A stretch of DNA of 64,000 nucleotides from Oasisia sp. SBJ-2009 (lineage: Eukaryota; Annelida; Polychaeta; Sabellida; Siboglinidae), in contig OZ024857.1 in NCBI GenBank assembly GCA_964017155.1, positions 4,764,869 to 4,828,868 of the forward strand, in the 5' to 3' direction. Under the pieces are notes generated by a model. That model was not told the origin of the DNA. It saw nothing but the letters and a program-made list of their open reading frames with translations, and searched no databases. Each line of letters starts with the position of its first letter. The stretch's first letter is position 1. This document shows, one piece after another, positions 37,301 through 47,800 of this stretch. A program made the translations under genes and the position numbers.

Positions 37301-40300
37301 ACAACTTCTCTTCCTGAAGTACCAGAATTAAAACAATCTTGTTTACACTTCTCTTCCTGAAGTGTCAGAAGTAAAGCAATCTTATTTACACCTCTCTTCC
37401 TGAAGTACCAGAAGTAAAACAATCTTGTTTACACAACTTCTCTTCCTGAAGTGCCATAGGTAAAACAATCTTGTTTACACAACTTCTCTTCCAGAAGTAC
37501 CAGAAGTAAAACAATCTTGTTTACACAACTTCTCTTCCTGAAGTGCCATAGGTAAAACAATCTTGTTTATACAACTTCTCTTCCAGAAGTACCAGAAGTA
37601 AAACAATCTTGTTTACACAACTTCTCTTCCTGAAGTGCCATAGGTAAAACAATCTTGTTTACACAACTTCTCTTCCAGAAGTACCAGAAGTAAAACAATC
37701 TTGTTTACACAACTTCTCTTCCTGAAGTGCCATAGGTAAAACAATCTTGTTTACACAACTTCTCTTCCTGAAGTGCCATAGGTAAAACAATCTTGTTTAC
37801 ACAACTTCTTTTCCCGAAGTGCCAGAAGTAAAACAATCTTGTTTGCACTTCTTTTCCTGAAGTGCCAGAAGTAAAACAATCTTGTTTACACAACTTCTCT
37901 TCCTGAAGTGCCAGAAGTTAAATAATCTTGTTTACACAACTTCTCTTCCTGAAGTGCCAGAAGTAAAACAATCTTGTTTACACAACTTCTCTTCCTGAAG
38001 TGCCAGAAGTTAAATAATCTTGTTTACACAACTTCTCTTCCTGAAGTGCCAGAAATAAAACAATCTTATTTACACTTCTCTTCCTGAAGTGCCAGAAGTA
38101 AAACAATCTTGTTTACACTTCTCTTCCTGAAGTGCCAGAAGTTAAATAACCTTGTTTACACAACTTCTCTTCCTGAAATGCCATAGGTAAAACAATTTTG
38201 TTTACACAACTTCTCTTAGAGGAAGATGCCACACTTACACAGAGTAGAACTGCCACAAGATTGGGTTCTGGACCCGACGAATGCGCACAATCTCAGCCCG
38301 GGGAGCATGCATTGTTCTGTGGAACATCTTCTCCACGTCCATATACGATTCACTTCCTTGAATCACTTCAACCGTCTTCATATCCTGAAAGATGAACATA
38401 TGTGCCATTACTATGGCAACCACACATATATACAATATCCATAAGAAAATGTTTTGAACAAAATGTCTCTCAGTCAATAAAACCGACATATCTACATTTC
38501 AATGCTCCTTCTCAGCCTATCTTGGGAAAGAGGGCAGTAGTACCCGCAGGTTACACCCTTTTCTTCAAAATTTCATTTCATTATATCCTTAAAATAAAAT
38601 CTGTGGTCATTTTCTATATCCTTTAATAATTTTTTTTATAACTGAATGATAATTAGTATTACATTACATGGAACACACAACAATGTGAATTTGAATCAAC
38701 ATCTCTCATCTGCAGATGAGAGTAACATTTGGAACATTTAAGAATGTATCTTCATGTTATTAATATTTATCTACTTTGTACTTTGAGTAACTTATCTGTA
38801 GACAAACAAGTGAAGAAATAATAATATCTGTTGCCCAATAAACATTTACATTCCTTACGATTTATTTAGGATTATTTAGGATCATAAATCAAATATTTCT
38901 TTTCGTTGTGCTTGTTTTTATAGCCAAGATCTCAAATAAATTATGTATTTTTTATTCTGACATCATAAGAATATCTGCAGTCAGTTAATTTAATTTATAT
39001 CTACTACATGTAAAGCGCCTTGAATAGTTGTAACTAGATTTGAGGCTATATAAGTATATCGATCTATCGATCTATCGATCTATCGATCTATCGATCTATC
39101 GATCTATCGATCTATCGATCTGTCTATTAATTTTAATGTTTAACAGGGTCAGATGACAGGAAACACAAATATTACTCTAAAAGATTAAAAAAAAATTGAA
39201 ATGTCAACTCTGCCTCCACCTACCCCGTTGATGTCCATTGGCTCCCAGTGGCGGGGCAGGGTCCACGTGTCCACCCTCTCCTTCTTGTCCTCCCCTGACA
39301 CCTCACCCATCTGACCCATCATGAACTTGGTCGCGTTCTCGAGAGATTCCTGTTCCAACTTCTCTTCCACAATCTCAATCACCATCGCCGGGAGAGTCTT
39401 ACGCAGCTGACCTGGACAGAGAACACACCGCCATAATGAGGCTCTGGAAGATGCCGTCTTTGCTCACCAGGGGGTGCTGATGCTGATTGGTTTTTTGGGT
39501 CAAATTTCAAAATTATCATCCATGTCAAAATCAAATGCAGCAAGAAAAACAGAAATTTGACCAAGTTGATCGTTATAATTTGACTGATAAGGAATTTGTA
39601 ATATAATTACAATTCATGGTGATAATGTAATGCCATGGTGAGAGATACATTATCTAAATAAATCTAAATTACAATACCATATACCTAGTACAAAACTACT
39701 GTGATATCTTGCTTGTAGTCCAGCCTGTGAGTATGACACTTAATAAATACAAAAATACATTCAAATTGTACAATATTTGTGAGATTTTCCAGATCACTGT
39801 GACATGAATGGTTTATAGTATACTAAATGTCATAATATGTGAACATTGTTTATAGATGGTCTGGTAAAAAAAATTATAAAGATACTTACTAAGAGGGTAG
39901 AAGCTTTCGCATCCCGGATAAAAGCACTTTAATGATCCCTAAAACATAAAAATCATAATATTATTATGCATATATTCCTATTTTAATTTATACTTCCTCA
40001 ACTTATAATATAACACATCCATTACACGCTTTAAGATAACTATCAGCACAGCAAACTACTGGGTATATACAAACCAGTCCCATGACAGGCAATCTCAACA
40101 CGACACTTAAAGTTAAACGTAAACTGTATGTCTCTCATTTAGTAGCAGTTATTCCAAAATTCCAAATACATAATATTATTGTTCTTAATACTACAAGAAA
40201 AACAGGCTTGAAGTTGCAAGTCAAAAACAACGCCTGCAATTTGAATGAAAGCTGGAGCCAAGAAATGCTCAAGATACAAGATCTCGAGTTAAATACTAAA

Positions 40301-43300
40301 CAGCTGTTATTTTTCGTAACTGCATATATTGCAAATTCGACCATTCATGTCCTGCTAATAATAAGATAAGATTCACTGTCACGTGTTATTATTGTAGTTG
40401 ATACAAAAATGTGTACCCAGGGGTCATACAAGTGTGTACACAGGGGTCATACAAGTGTGTACACAGGGGTCATACAAGTGTGTACCCAGTGGTCATACAA
40501 GTGTGTACACATGGGTCATTCAAGTGTGTACACAGGGGTCATACAAATATGTACCCAGGGGTCATACAAGTGTGTACCCAGGGGTCATACAAGTGTGTAC
40601 CCAGGGGTCATACAAGTGTGTACCCAGGGGTCATACAAGTGTGTACCCAGGGGTCATACAAGTGTGTACACAGGGGTCATACAAGTGTGTACCCAGGGGT
40701 CATTCAAGTGTGTACACAGGGGTCATACAAGTGTGTACACAGGGGTCATACAAGTATGTACCCAGGGGTCATACAAGTGTGTACCCAGGGGTCATACAAG
40801 TGTGTACCCAGGGGTCATACAAGTGTGTACCCAGGGGTCATACAAGTGTGTACACATGGGTCATACAAGTGTGTACCCAGGGGTCATTCAAGTGTGTACA
40901 CAGGAGTCATACAAGTATGTACCCAGGGGTCATACAAGTGTGTACCCAGGGGTCATACAAGTGTGTACCCAGGGGTCATACAAGTGTGTACCCAGGGGTC
41001 ATTCAAGTGTGTACACAGGGGTCATACAAGTATGTACCCAGGGGTCATACAAGTGTGTACCCAGGGGTCATTCAAGTGTGTACACAGGAGTCATACAAGT
41101 ATGTACCCAGGGGTCATACAAGTGTGTACCCAGGGGTCATACAAGTGTGTACCCAGGGGTCATACAAGTGTGTACCCAGGGGTCATTCAAGTGTGTACAC
41201 AGGGGTCATACAAGTATGTACCCAGGGGTCATACAAGTGTGTACCCAGGGGTCATACAAGTGTGTACCCAGGGGTCATACAAGTGTGTACCCAGGGCAGT
41301 ACATTCACAAACAGCAAATGATTACATTAAAATATACTAGAGATAAAACAACAATCTGACATCATGTACAGTACAAAATAATCTCAATTTGGGCTATGTT
41401 GGCACTTAGCCATCCCACTCCGAGTTCCCCATTTTATCATCTACTGTATGTCAATCAATACAAATTTAAAAGCATTAGACATCACTATGAAGGAGGAAAA
41501 GCTCAGGTTGAACTCAGATGATTAGATCAGTTGCATTTATTCGATGATTCGGCTATCAACACTGGATGACTTGAGAGACTGAACAGACAATGGGGTCTCA
41601 CCTTTGACTGTTTTGTGAGCAGCGACTTTGCCTGTTGTTGGAGACACTGGCTGCAGCAGCGGTGGTTGTCAAGGCACTGTGACAGGTTGCCTGCTGTGAT
41701 CAGAATGCCACAGCCAAAGCACAGGTTGTGATCAATGGACCTGCCTGTGTTGGACACCCCAGAGGTGCCCGGCTGTGGCTGGCACGTGGCCGGAAGAAGT
41801 CGTTGTTTCTTTGCCACGATGGTTGAGTATGAAGTTCCATTAACTGCGTCACTGAGTGACCTTTTTGGTTGAGGCACACAAGTGTTTGGCCCGGCAGCTG
41901 CACTGAGGGAGACACCAGTGGGAAGGGTGTTACGCATGATGCTTGACACTATCGTAGGAGGCTTGTTGCCAGTAGTTGCTGCATCAAACATCAACTTTGA
42001 ACCGTTTGTCTTGTTAATGGTAGACTGCATTTGTCCACTAGTGAAAGACATACTTGGCATGGTGTGTAAACTCACAGTCGGAGGAGAGATTACTGTAAGG
42101 GTTTTACTCTTTGGCTTTGTGCTGTCCAAATTAGCAATGCAGGTATGGGTTTTACTCTTTGCCTTTGCATTGTCCAGATTAGCAATGCAGGTGCGACACA
42201 TGCCTTGCGTCACACTACACGTGCAGTCCTGCTGTGCAGAAGCTGTCTGCTGTGAGGTCGCCACTGTGTCCGTAACCTTCTTTGTGAGCGCCAACAACGC
42301 ACCTATACATTCTCCAATGCGGTGCTGATTCGTGCCACTTTTCTTGTCAGCGGAACTTGTCAGATGATTTGCTCTCTCCACTGTTGCTGATTGGTCAGCA
42401 CTACTTACACTTGTACAAGGACTAGCAGGGCTCGATGAAACCCCATCACTAGAAAACGAAGGTGGTGAGTTCGACCCAATTGTCCCATTTATACTTGCAT
42501 TGCAAGAGTCGTAACTGTGCAAAATTGGGGAAGATGAGAAATGTCTTGCACTAGTGTCACTGTCATTGCTATTAATGCTTTTAGCAGGGCTACATGGATT
42601 CGACAAAGCCGAGTGAAAAAGGGAATGTTTTCCAAAGAGGTCAGCGCTATCTTGACTGGCATCTGGACTAGCTGGACTTGACAAGGAAGAGTCTGTGTTA
42701 TCTGAAAGTGGGCTTGGCGAATTTCTCCTAGCTACATCGGCACTATCTGTACTTGCCCCAGAACTGACAGGACTTGACACAGCGGTGTCCACGTCATCTG
42801 AACAGTGAGACGGGCAGTGCTTTGTGTCTGTGTTATTTATACATGCATCAGGACTGGCAGGACTGAACAACAAGTCCGCAAACCTGGACGGGAACCTCCT
42901 TCCAGCAATGTCACTGCTAGTCTTACTTGCATCGGGACTAGCAGGACTCCACATGATAGAGCCTTTATTATCAAAAAATGGAGACGGGGAGTTGCTAGCA
43001 GCTACATCGGTGCTATCAATACTTGTACTTGGACTAGCAGGGCTTAATAAGTCAGAAATATAATGAGAAGGGACCTTCCTATCTGCAATGAGTTTGACAT
43101 CTTGAGAACGATGTGGAAGACCGGACGACGGCTGAAGTGGTTTCATGTCGGAATTCCATGTTACGGTGCCATTTGATAATACTTTCAACTGTGGTGTATC
43201 GTTTTGTTTAACATCACCATGATCTGACGGTTGTTCTGGTGAATCTAGTTTGTCCAACAGGTGGTGTAGATTCTTACCCACACCTTCAGTGGTATCATTC

Positions 43301-46300
43301 CTTGGCTTATTACTTGCATTTTCCGACAGCTTTGACAATATCTTGTCTGGAAATCGTTGGTTACTGCCAGTTCTTCGCCGATCACGTCGTACAAATATCA
43401 CATCGTGCTCACTTGGATTACCGTGTTCATCAACCACGATGATGTCATCATCATCACCATCATCTGTTTTAAAGGAAGAAAAAAAAATTGTTAGTTCTAG
43501 AAACATTTTACATTTCTTTTGATGTACACAATTAATATAACTAAATCTCAAAGAGAATGCTGTCTAACAAATAACATGCACATTTGCAGCGGTATTTGTT
43601 AGATATGATAACTAATATATCAATGTTAGTTAATATATCAACAAATCCCCCAAAATATAACAATCACAACTTAATGTTTCACAAGTAAAACAGCATTGTA
43701 CATGACTTGTCATCTCATGGTAGAATTTTTATTAAAATTGTAACAGTTTAGCAAAGCTCATATATATGGACAATAATACAAAATCTGAGAGCACTGTTAC
43801 TGTTAGTTTATCTCAAAAACGCAATGTAACCGAAGAGTAAAACACCCTAAATGGATCCATTGCGGTCATAATCAATATGACAATGTCCAATTAAGCTGCT
43901 TACTTCTTCCAAGGGAGTGGTCACCAGGGCAAAACAACAGGACAAAAGAAGAAGCTTTTCAACAACAAGATTGCCGACATGACAGAGATTTGATCTGTCC
44001 TCTGACAGAAAAAATCTGTCATTATGGATCAATTAATTTAATGTGTTCTCATAATATGTGAGTATAAACATTAATCAAAACACCACAGTGACCAGGGATT
44101 GCAGTGTTGGCTGAGCAATTACTTGATCGACTGTTATTCAGAGGAACTTGGCCACTGTGTCAAAACTCAATCGGGGCAATTTCGTCCACCCTTCATTGCC
44201 TTTGTTTTTTGTAAGAGACTCTATATGCCGTTTCCCATATATCTTGTGTTTATTATGCCAGAGGAAGAACAAATCCCAAGCAGGAAAATGGACAAACATG
44301 TTGTCGACTTCCTGCATGGGTGGAATCTCATTAAGATTATTTCACACAATCATGACTCATGTCCACTCCATTCGAATGTAGTGTAGTGGGTAAGCTAATG
44401 GAAGTGTAGTGGGTAAGATAATGGAAGAAATAATTAGAGACACCATCACTGTACATATGAAAGAAAATGAGCTATTGAGTAAATATCAGTTTGGTTTTGT
44501 AAAGGGCCGTTCAACAGTACTTCAGCTATTAAAGGTATTAGACACATGGACAGAAACGCTGGACAATGGAGGCTGTATTGGTGTAATATATTGTGATTTT
44601 ATGAAAGCATTTGACAAGGTCCCACATGCAAAACTTATAAAAAAAATCCAGAGCTATGGAATAAAGGGAAACATAATTAACTGGATCATAGATCTACTTG
44701 CACATAGAAAACAAAGAATACGAATTAACAACATATTTTCTAACTGGAAGGAAGTGATCAGTGGAATACCACAAGGATCCATGATCGGCCCTCTTCTTTT
44801 TGTTATCTTCATAAATGATCTACCTGATGTTATAAAAAACTCTCATATTTTCTTATTTGCAGATGATATGAAACTTTTTAACCCTATTCATAATGAAGAT
44901 AACTGCAACATCCTACAAAAATATCTCACCTCGGCAGAGAAATGGACAGAAACATCACTATTGAAATTTCATCCTGATAAATGTTGTAACATGCGAATTG
45001 GACGTTCCTCCATAAGAAATGATGGATATACAATGGGTAAAGATCAGAAAATAATTAATAAAGCAGAAACAGTAAAGGATATTGGAGTAACGTTTGACTC
45101 ATCACTTAACTTTGAGGCACATATGTCAGAAAAAATTAATAAAGCCAATTCTATGATGGGGATAATTCGACGCACTTTTGAATATCTAGATGACAAGTGT
45201 TTTTCTACTGTTTTTAAGTCTCTTGTCCGACCACATATCGAGTATGCAAACCAGGTATAGAGTCCATATTTAATTAAACACATAACAGCACTGGAAAATG
45301 TTCAGCGTCGAGCAACTAAATTAATTCCTGGATATAAAGAACTTGATTATAAAGAACGCATAATAAGATTAAACCTACCAACTCTTTCATACCGTCGTCG
45401 CCATGATAGAAATTTACAAAATATTAACTGGGAAATATGACTCTACAGTTACATCAAATTTTGTTACATTAAGGGATAATGAATCACTAACGAGAGGGCA
45501 CAACCTAAAAATATTTAAAGAAAGATGCTGATTAAACATCCGAAAAAATTCAGTTGTATACCGATCTACTGATGTATGGAATAGTCTGCCACAGTCTGTG
45601 GTAGATGCTCCATCAGTACTATCATTTGAAGGTAAACTTGATAAACTATGGAAAAATCACCCTATAAAAATGATTTTACTGCACCACCTCTACTATGGAC
45701 TGTGTCACCTTTATACGCATGCGCACAGTCCCATAACAATGATCAAGACAGAGCTGGCACAAGAGGCAGGAATGCCTAAGTCAGCCAGAAAAGGACCTGT
45801 AACAGTGTAAGAACCTGTACGAATATAGATGGGGGTACATTGATAAAAGCATGTTTCATTCTCTGAGACTCTGGTCTACGAAATGGGTTATCAATGAACC
45901 TAAATAGTTCTGCTTACGTAATTAAGCGGAAAACTGACAATCAAATCAAAGACGAAGAATTTGTTTATCATTCGTTTGTTTTTGTTTATTCTCTACCGTG
46001 CCACTTCCTTCTCTTTCTCTCTCTCGAAAACCCTCTCCATGCCTGTGGATTTTCAGCCTGTGTTTAGACTTAAGTACTGCATTGACTTTTCAAAGTCGAT
46101 CACAACTAAATTTCATAGGATTACCAAGCGTTTCTGTTTGGAGTCTTTTTGTATTGTATGTTCGAAGGCCCTGTTTGTTTACAAGCGAAACTGAAATGTT
46201 ATCATAGGAGTCAAGGTCACTTCACTCACTGCCATAATTTTAGACGTCTTCGCCCTCGTGTGAGTAATAGATGTTCGACTAGTAACTCACCATCAGATTC

Positions 46301-46336
46301 TACAACTATCACACAATCATTCGCCAGTTCAGCCAT
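33991..46336 (-). CDS. RP1: SIM-RING-PARP fusion protein, predicted mono-ADP-ribosyltransferase (972 aa)
   Basis: Eight exons with consistent phases: 46336-46291, 43463-41602, 39938-39890, 39411-39224, 38384-38239, 36313-36162, 35486-35350, 34329-33991. Order: hydrophobic/acidic SIM-like segments (VIVVESD 9-15, IIVVDE 23-28, VIFV 37-40); Ser/Pro-rich repeats; one C-x-C-x6-C-x2-C motif; a RING-like finger (C597, C600, C612, H616, C619, C622, C641, C646); a linker; a PARP domain with LFHGT (H785), GSYFA (Y817), HTMFIARVLVGNYT and YPEYIIEY (954-961). The PARP domain resembles PARP7/11/12, which attach single ADP-ribose units. The finger plus the following YPLSQLRKTLP resembles RNF216 RING1. A joint ubiquitin/ADP-ribose role is inference. 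No WWE or CCCH domain seen. Paralogue RP2 lies directly upstream on the same strand. Confidence 0.85.
34330..35349 (-). other. RP1 intron 7
   Basis: A 1.02-kb intron with no tandem array and nothing recognised. Confidence 0.6.
35350..35486 (-). CDS. RP1 exon 7 (catalytic Tyr)
   Basis: Encodes GSYFARDAKYAHMYTDGG through LRTLGAPQMQ. The Tyr of GSYFA is the second triad residue. After YTDGG it carries an insertion absent from typical PARP12. Donor GTACAA. Confidence 0.9.
35487..36161 (-). other. RP1 intron 6
   Basis: A 675-bp intron, nothing recognised. Confidence 0.6.
36162..36313 (-). CDS. RP1 exon 6 (catalytic His)
   Basis: Encodes KRRQMLQEVGTEELREM then LFHGTSSSVVDAICKGNFDW and RLCGTHGTVFGQG. 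Same length (152 bases) and phase as RP2 exon G. The acceptor is the founding copy of the adjacent minisatellite. Confidence 0.94.
36314..38216. repeat. 46-bp minisatellite filling RP1 intron 5
   Basis: About 42 units of 41-46 bp. In gene orientation each unit contains GTTTTACTTCTGGCACTTCAG followed by GAAGAGA, the sequence of the exon 6 acceptor plus the first exon bases. Variants have CACTTCAG, TACTTCAG or CCTATGGCACTTCAG. Only about 22 bp at the donor side of the intron (38238-38217) lie outside the array. Confidence 0.95.
38239..38384 (-). CDS. RP1 exon 5 (PARP N-terminal part)
   Basis: Encodes DMKTVEVIQGSESYMDVEKM, FHRTMHAPRAEIVRIRRVQN and PILWQFYS, the usual start of PARP7/12-type domains. 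Length (146 bases) and phase equal those of RP2 exon F. Donor GTAAGT. Confidence 0.93.
38385..39223 (-). other. RP1 intron 4 with SINE/LINE-like tail
   Basis: An 839-bp intron. At about 39000-39055, AAAGCGCCTTGAATAG and GGCTATATAAGT resemble the 3' tail of retroposons, followed by an 8-bp microsatellite (39056-39123). Confidence 0.6.
39056..39123. repeat. (ATCTATCG)n microsatellite
   Basis: Eight units of an 8-bp repeat directly after a retroposon-like tail, a common arrangement for LINE/SINE 3' ends. Confidence 0.92.
39224..39411 (-). CDS. RP1 exon 4 (RING extension, linker, PARP edge)
   Basis: Continues the finger with SQLRKTLPAMVIEIVEEK, then LEQESLENATKFMMGQM and WTLPRHWEPMDING. QLRKTLP matches the ELEKVLP helix after RNF216 RING1 (from memory). 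WEPMD marks the start of the PARP module. Donor GTAGGT. Confidence 0.88.
39890..39938 (-). CDS. RP1 exon 3 (second half of RING-like finger)
   Basis: A 49-base exon encoding GSLKCFYPGCESFYPL, the last metal pair C641/C646. RP2 has CKC after this pair; RP1 has CES, losing one Cys. Acceptor ATGTTTTAG, donor GTAAGT. Confidence 0.88.
39939..41601 (-). other. RP1 intron 2 with 23-bp array
   Basis: A 1.66-kb intron, over half of it a 23-bp tandem repeat (40406-41297). Confidence 0.8.
40406..41297. repeat. 23-bp minisatellite, about 39 copies
   Basis: Unit GGGGTCATACAAGTGTGTAC plus CCA, with C/A and A/T variants. Since 23 is not a multiple of three, all three forward frames stay open and read the same residues; these frames are not genes. 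It lies inside RP1 intron 2. Confidence 0.97.
41602..43463 (-). CDS. RP1 exon 2 (SIMs, Ser/Pro repeats, Cys motif, RING first half)
   Basis: The largest exon (1862 bases). Starts DDGDDDDIIVVDEHG and DVIFVRRDRRR, then about seven diverged repeats with SPASPDAS and NSPSPF (42395-43050), a C-x-C-x6-C-x2-C motif (42225-42187), a half-copy of it (TCIANLDSTKPK), a basic AKKQR, and CFGCG...CLDNHRCCSQC. Donor GTGAGA. The open frame past the donor is intron. Confidence 0.92.
42187..42225 (-). other. C-x-C-x6-C-x2-C motif, RP1 copy
   Basis: CTCSVTQGMCRTC, followed by IANLDNAK. Same 13-residue spacing as five copies in RP2. A likely metal-binding knuckle; family unknown to me. Confidence 0.7.
43464..46290 (-). 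other. RP1 intron 1 containing a LINE fossil
   Basis: A 2.8-kb intron in which a CR1/L2-like reverse-transcriptase remnant lies on the opposite strand (44381-45690). Confidence 0.75.
44381..45690 (+). pseudogene. Non-LTR retrotransposon (CR1/L2-like) reverse transcriptase, decayed
   Basis: The RT palm is readable: FGFVKGRST, motif A YCDFMKAFDKVPH, motif B GIPQGSMIGPLLFVIFINDL, motif C FADDMKLF, then LKFHPDKC. The open part ends in a TAG near 45258, where the family has Trp before SPYLI. Reading continues through QRRATKLIPGYK, breaks with a frameshift in the YRRR region near 45400, and has a further TGA near 45530 before STDVWNSLP, the usual C-terminal motif. A 23-bp direct duplication stands at the 5' edge (44381-44426). 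Upstream RT and endonuclease are missing: a 5'-truncated dead copy. Confidence 0.92.
46291..46336 (-). CDS. RP1 exon 1 (start, first SIM-like segment)
   Basis: Encodes MAELANDCVIVVESD plus one base, with a strong donor GTGAGT. The start context is favourable (A at -3, G at +4), and an in-frame TAG lies 24 codons upstream. The one extra base joins exon 2 in phase as Asp. VIVV followed by acidic residues fits a SUMO-interacting motif. Confidence 0.82.
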
Positions 46337-46500
46337 TTTGAAGTCTAATGTTAACACAAACAATTCGACACGGTCATGGTGGTGGTGTTTCTACGGCCGT
46401 TTCTACACCCGGAACAGGGAACACTAACACTCAGTAACACGATCGGCAACATCTGTAAATTGAGCTAGTTTACTGAGCTTCCGCAAGATGGCGCTACTTT
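46337..46500 (-). promoter_or_regulatory. Likely RP1 5' UTR and promoter with ETS and YY1-like sites
   Basis: Just upstream of the RP1 start the sequence is richer in GC. At 46478-46493 it holds CTTCCG (ETS core on the minus strand) followed by AAGATGGCG (YY1-like), a combination typical of TATA-less animal promoters. A short upstream frame (MTVSNCLC then stop) begins near 46382 in the presumed leader. Confidence 0.45.
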
Positions 46501-46755
46501 TACCCTCCTGTTGCGAAAGAGTGATTATTTATTTCAGGTGTTTTTAATATAATTTAGAATGACCCTATTCTGTTCTGAATGGGAAACCTTGCTCAATTTA
46601 TCTTGATAGTAAATGCTTGTGTCGCTGATTCTAAGAATAAATCGCTTATGTCGGTTATCCAGCTTCCGTGAGGTGGAGCCACTATATGCGATGGGATAGG
46701 CCGTTTTTGGAAAGACCTGATTTTACTAGGAAATAATGCTGTTCACATAGAATAA

Positions 46756-46785
46756 CCACGGACTTATTTGCATGTAAGTCCGTGG
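46756..46785. repeat. Perfect inverted repeat, 11-bp stem
   Basis: CCACGGACTTA and TAAGTCCGTGG around an 8-base loop, with AATAA directly on each side. Confidence 0.85.
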
Positions 46786-47671
46786 AATAACTACACTGTA
46801 TTTGTAATCCCATTACGTAGGTTACTTTAACCACATAATTCTACCTTTAGCAATAATTTATCAGAATACTAGAAAGTTAAATAGCAAAAAACTAATGAAT
46901 AATTTGGCTGATATAATTATAATTATCCCAGTTTAATTTCCGGAATTTGCATGATAATGACAAAACAAGCTTATGAATGTCATTGGTATGATGGTGAGAT
47001 AAAATGTAAAAATTACTTTTCTGTGAAAATTATTAACTTACATTTCGTTTATAATATTGGACCAATAATTGCCATGAAGTCCTTTGGATTGTAGTGATCA
47101 AGTTAGTGATTACCTTTATGGAATTATGAATTAATGTTTTGGTGAATCAGTCGCTGCCTATAGTCTATTCACTATAATCGCGTAATTGGGATTTTATCAG
47201 ATTATTCATATAAGATGACCAGTAACACAGCAAAATTGTGTGAACAATAAGCAAATGTCAAAATAAACACAACTTGCATTATAGAAAATAAGTAGTTTTG
47301 AAGAAATAGCTTAAAACTGTCGAGTTTAACAGGGATCTATTGGTTTATCGATACAGCCCCTGCCTCCAGAAAGCAATTAGTCAAGGTTTCCCATGCCACA
47401 GTAGAAGGCATGGAATGTCCACTTTCACTGGTGCTGTGGTGACGGCTGGTCTCTAGTGGGTGAATACACAGATTACTGAGAGCAGCTACAATTGAGGGCA
47501 GCAAATCTAGGCAGAAACAGGCAAAATTTGAAAAAATTGATGCCCTGAGTTGCCCTTATAAAAGGCCAGGTAACGACACATTTTTTGTGTACAATGAAAA
47601 TACCCTCAACTGCAAAATTAGAGGAAAAGCTACAGAAAAAAACCTGGAAGAGATCCTAAGAGGACTATAGG

Positions 47672-47800
47672 AGGCTTTAAAATGAGTCAATCAAATGTGC
47701 ATTTCTAGTGCAATGACAGTACCCTAAGAAACATCTATGCAAAATTCGAAAAATACATCTTCAATGGCTTTTTAAGATATAAAAAATAGCAGATGCAGAG
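47672..47800 (+). repeat. Dispersed repeat copy (partner 49060-49175)
   Basis: Shares GGCTTTAAAATG and then ACAGTACCCTAAGAAACATC with a following CAAAATT at 49060-49175. Same orientation, class unknown. Confidence 0.7.

Noticed and set aside
36314..38216. CRISPR-like array
   Set aside because: Animal DNA; units are contiguous tandem copies without unique spacers.
40398..41359. Three overlapping forward frames of about 310 codons
   Set aside because: They are the three readings of one 23-bp tandem repeat in an RP1 intron; a unit length not divisible by three keeps all frames open.
41882..42328. 148-codon forward frame opposite RP1 exon 2
   Set aside because: Antisense shadow of a real coding exon.
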